From the NCBI GenBank assembly GCA_905200265.1, contig CAJKJS010000077.1, positions 1-6,654 of the forward strand: a stretch of DNA of 6,654 nt, read 5' to 3'. This DNA comes from an uncultured Oscillospiraceae bacterium (lineage in GTDB: Bacteria; Bacillota; Clostridia; Oscillospirales; Acutalibacteraceae). Below, in pieces: positions 5,384-6,654 of the stretch. The position numbers and the translations under genes are program-made. Every line of letters begins with the position of its first letter. The first letter of the stretch is position 1. A model generated the notes under the pieces. It did no database searches. It was not told the origin of the DNA and saw only the letters and a list, made by a program, of their open reading frames with translations.

Positions 5384-6654
5384 TTGAAAGAACAGGAAGA
5401 ACGGTTTGCCCGGTCATTACCGGAAAATTTAGCCCGGCTCAAAGAATTATTTGGCGATTCTATGGATTATCTGCCCCGGACGTTTCGGGTGGGGGAAACA
5501 CTGGCGGCCCTCATTACCATTGACGGGTTGACAAATAAACAAACGGTGGCCCAGAGCATTCTACAGCCTATTTTGGCAGCGCCGGTGTTGCAGCTCACCG
5601 GGCAGGAGAAACTATGCTATATACGCGACCACGCGTTAGCTGCCGTGGAACAAAAGGAAATTACCAGCTTGCAAATGGGCCTCGAACTGCTCATGGCCGG
5701 GTTTGCACTGCTCCTCATGGACGGAGCCTCGTTTGTGCTGGCGTTTGGCGTGCAGGGCTTTCCTTTGCGTGGGGTGGATGAACCATCCAATGAAGTCATG
5801 CAGCGGGGGTCCCGGGAAGGGTTTATTGAATCGGTCCAAATGAATGCGGCCATGATCCGCCGGCGGCTTCGTACGCCAAAGCTTCGTTTTGAATCCATGA
5901 CAGTGGGTAAGGAAAGCCGTACCCAGGTGGCCCTTTGCTATATGGAAGGAAAAGTAGACCCAACTCTTTTACAAAAGATTCGGGATAAGCTGCAAAAGAT
6001 ACCGCTGGATGACACATTGGCGGCGGGCTTCCTCACCCCCTTTTTACACGGCAGCGGCATCTTTAGCGGAGTAGGCCTGACGGAAAGGCCGGATACCGTC
6101 TGCGGAAAAATCGAAGAGGGCCGGGTGGCCATTTTGATCAACGGAACCCCCAATGTGTTGTTGGTGCCATTTTTATTCATTGAAAATTTCCAGAGTTTTG
6201 ACGATTACGCCATTCGGCCGTCGTTTGCTGCTTTTGCCCGGTATTTAAAGATTTTCTCGTTTTTTGTGGCCATGCTGGCCCCCGGCGTGTTTGTCAGTGT
6301 GTGTACGTTCCATCCGGAATTGTTTACCATGACCCTACTGATGAAAGTGGCACAGGCACAAATTCAAACACCGTTCCCCATTATAGCCGAAACGTTTATC
6401 GTGCAAATCCTGTATGAAGTCCTGCGAGAGGCCGGTTTGCGGGTGCCACGCAGTTTAAGCCAGACGATCAGTATTGTAGGTGCCCTTGTAATTGGTGAAA
6501 CAGCCATCAATGCCGGCTTTATTAGTGGTCCCACGCTGCTGATTGTCGCCATTTCAGCCGTGTGCAGCTATACGATTCCCAGTTTGTATGAACCTTTGGC
6601 TTTACTAAGGCTGCTTTTTATCCTGTTAGGGGGGACCGTTGGGCTGTGGGGTAT
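5384..6654 (+). CDS. GerA-family spore germinant receptor A subunit, 3' end beyond the window
   Basis: 423 codons are visible with no stop before the right edge; the family is normally about 480-550 residues, so most of the protein is here. It probably starts at TTG 5384, with GGGAGG at 5370-5375 eight bases before. An in-frame stop lies at 5336-5338, and no ATG, GTG or other TTG falls between. The N-terminal soluble domain begins NLARLKELFGDSMDYLPRTF (15-34). Family motifs follow: RGSREGFIESVQMN (141-154) with IRRRL after it, TERPDTV (233-239), EGRVAILINGTPNVLLVP (245-262), and IVGALVIGETAINAGFISG (364-382) in the membrane domain. Hydrophobic helices fall at about 288-308, 364-380, 382-399 and 404-420. 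In spore formers, A subunits act with B and C subunits in the spore inner membrane to sense germinants; the ABC partners would be expected downstream. It resembles GerAA/GerKA more than SpoVAF, but this subtype call is tentative. Confidence 0.9.
   Translation, partial: MKEQEERFARSLPENLARLKELFGDSMDYLPRTFRVGETLAALITIDGLTNKQTVAQSILQPILAAPVLQLTGQEKLCYIRDHALAAVEQKEITSLQMGLELLMAGFALLLMDGASFVLAFGVQGFPLRGVDEPSNEVMQRGSREGFIESVQMNAAMIRRRLRTPKLRFESMTVGKESRTQVALCYMEGKVDPTLLQKIRDKLQKIPLDDTLAAGFLTPFLHGSGIFSGVGLTERPDTVCGKIEEGRVAILINGTPNVLLVPFLFIENFQSFDDYAIRPSFAAFARYLKIFSFFVAMLAPGVFVSVCTFHPELFTMTLLMKVAQAQIQTPFPIIAETFIVQILYEVLREAGLRVPRSLSQTISIVGALVIGETAINAGFISGPTLLIVAISAVCSYTIPSLYEPLALLRLLFILLGGTVGLWG

Noticed and set aside
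5277..5417. Upstream extension of the DUF421 gene
   Set aside because: It would cross the intergenic region and the GerA-family start. The ATG at 5276 has a good ribosome binding site and matches the normal family N-terminus.
5248..5523. Plus-strand open frame of 91 residues spanning the divergent region
   Set aside because: It overlaps both DUF421 and the GerA-family gene in another frame and shows no family features.
1..6654. CRISPR arrays, insertion sequences, tRNA/rRNA genes, phage or defence genes
   Set aside because: I looked for regular direct repeats, transposase or integrase motifs, terminal inverted repeats and RNA gene signatures and saw none. The window is almost fully accounted for by the listed genes.

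Overview
The window looks like a chromosomal segment of an endospore-forming, anaerobic Firmicute, most likely of class Clostridia. This is an inference from three things: a DUF421 + DUF4363 gene pair, a GerA-family spore germination protein, and an Opp permease with a large extracytoplasmic insertion of a kind I associate with Oscillospiraceae-like gut clostridia. Base composition appears close to 50% GC. Gene packing is tight, and most genes have strong GGAGG-type ribosome binding sites.

The left two thirds (1-4167, + strand) is the distal part of an oligopeptide/dipeptide ABC importer operon. It holds the last codons of an OppB-type permease, an OppC-type permease carrying about 210 extra extracytoplasmic residues, the ATPases OppD and OppF, and an 89-residue tail-anchored protein of unknown function. 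The last two junctions are TAATG overlaps (oppD/oppF and oppF/small ORF), which suggests translational coupling. No substrate-binding protein (OppA) is in the window; it would have to lie upstream or elsewhere. A strong hairpin with a T tract at 4175-4223 closes the operon and sits between convergent genes.

The right third holds a two-gene minus-strand operon, DUF421 (YetF-like membrane protein) followed by DUF4363, joined by an ATGA overlap. A 107-bp divergent intergenic region separates it from a plus-strand GerA-family spore germinant receptor A subunit that starts at a TTG codon and runs off the right edge. The DUF421/DUF4363/GerA neighbourhood points to a role in the spore or cell envelope. 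The Opp operon is a separate unit involved in peptide uptake.

I saw no RNA genes, mobile elements, CRISPR arrays or phage genes. The window is mostly recognisable. The least explained parts are the repeat-containing OppC insertion, the small coupled tail-anchored protein, and the strongly basic N-terminal extension of OppD.
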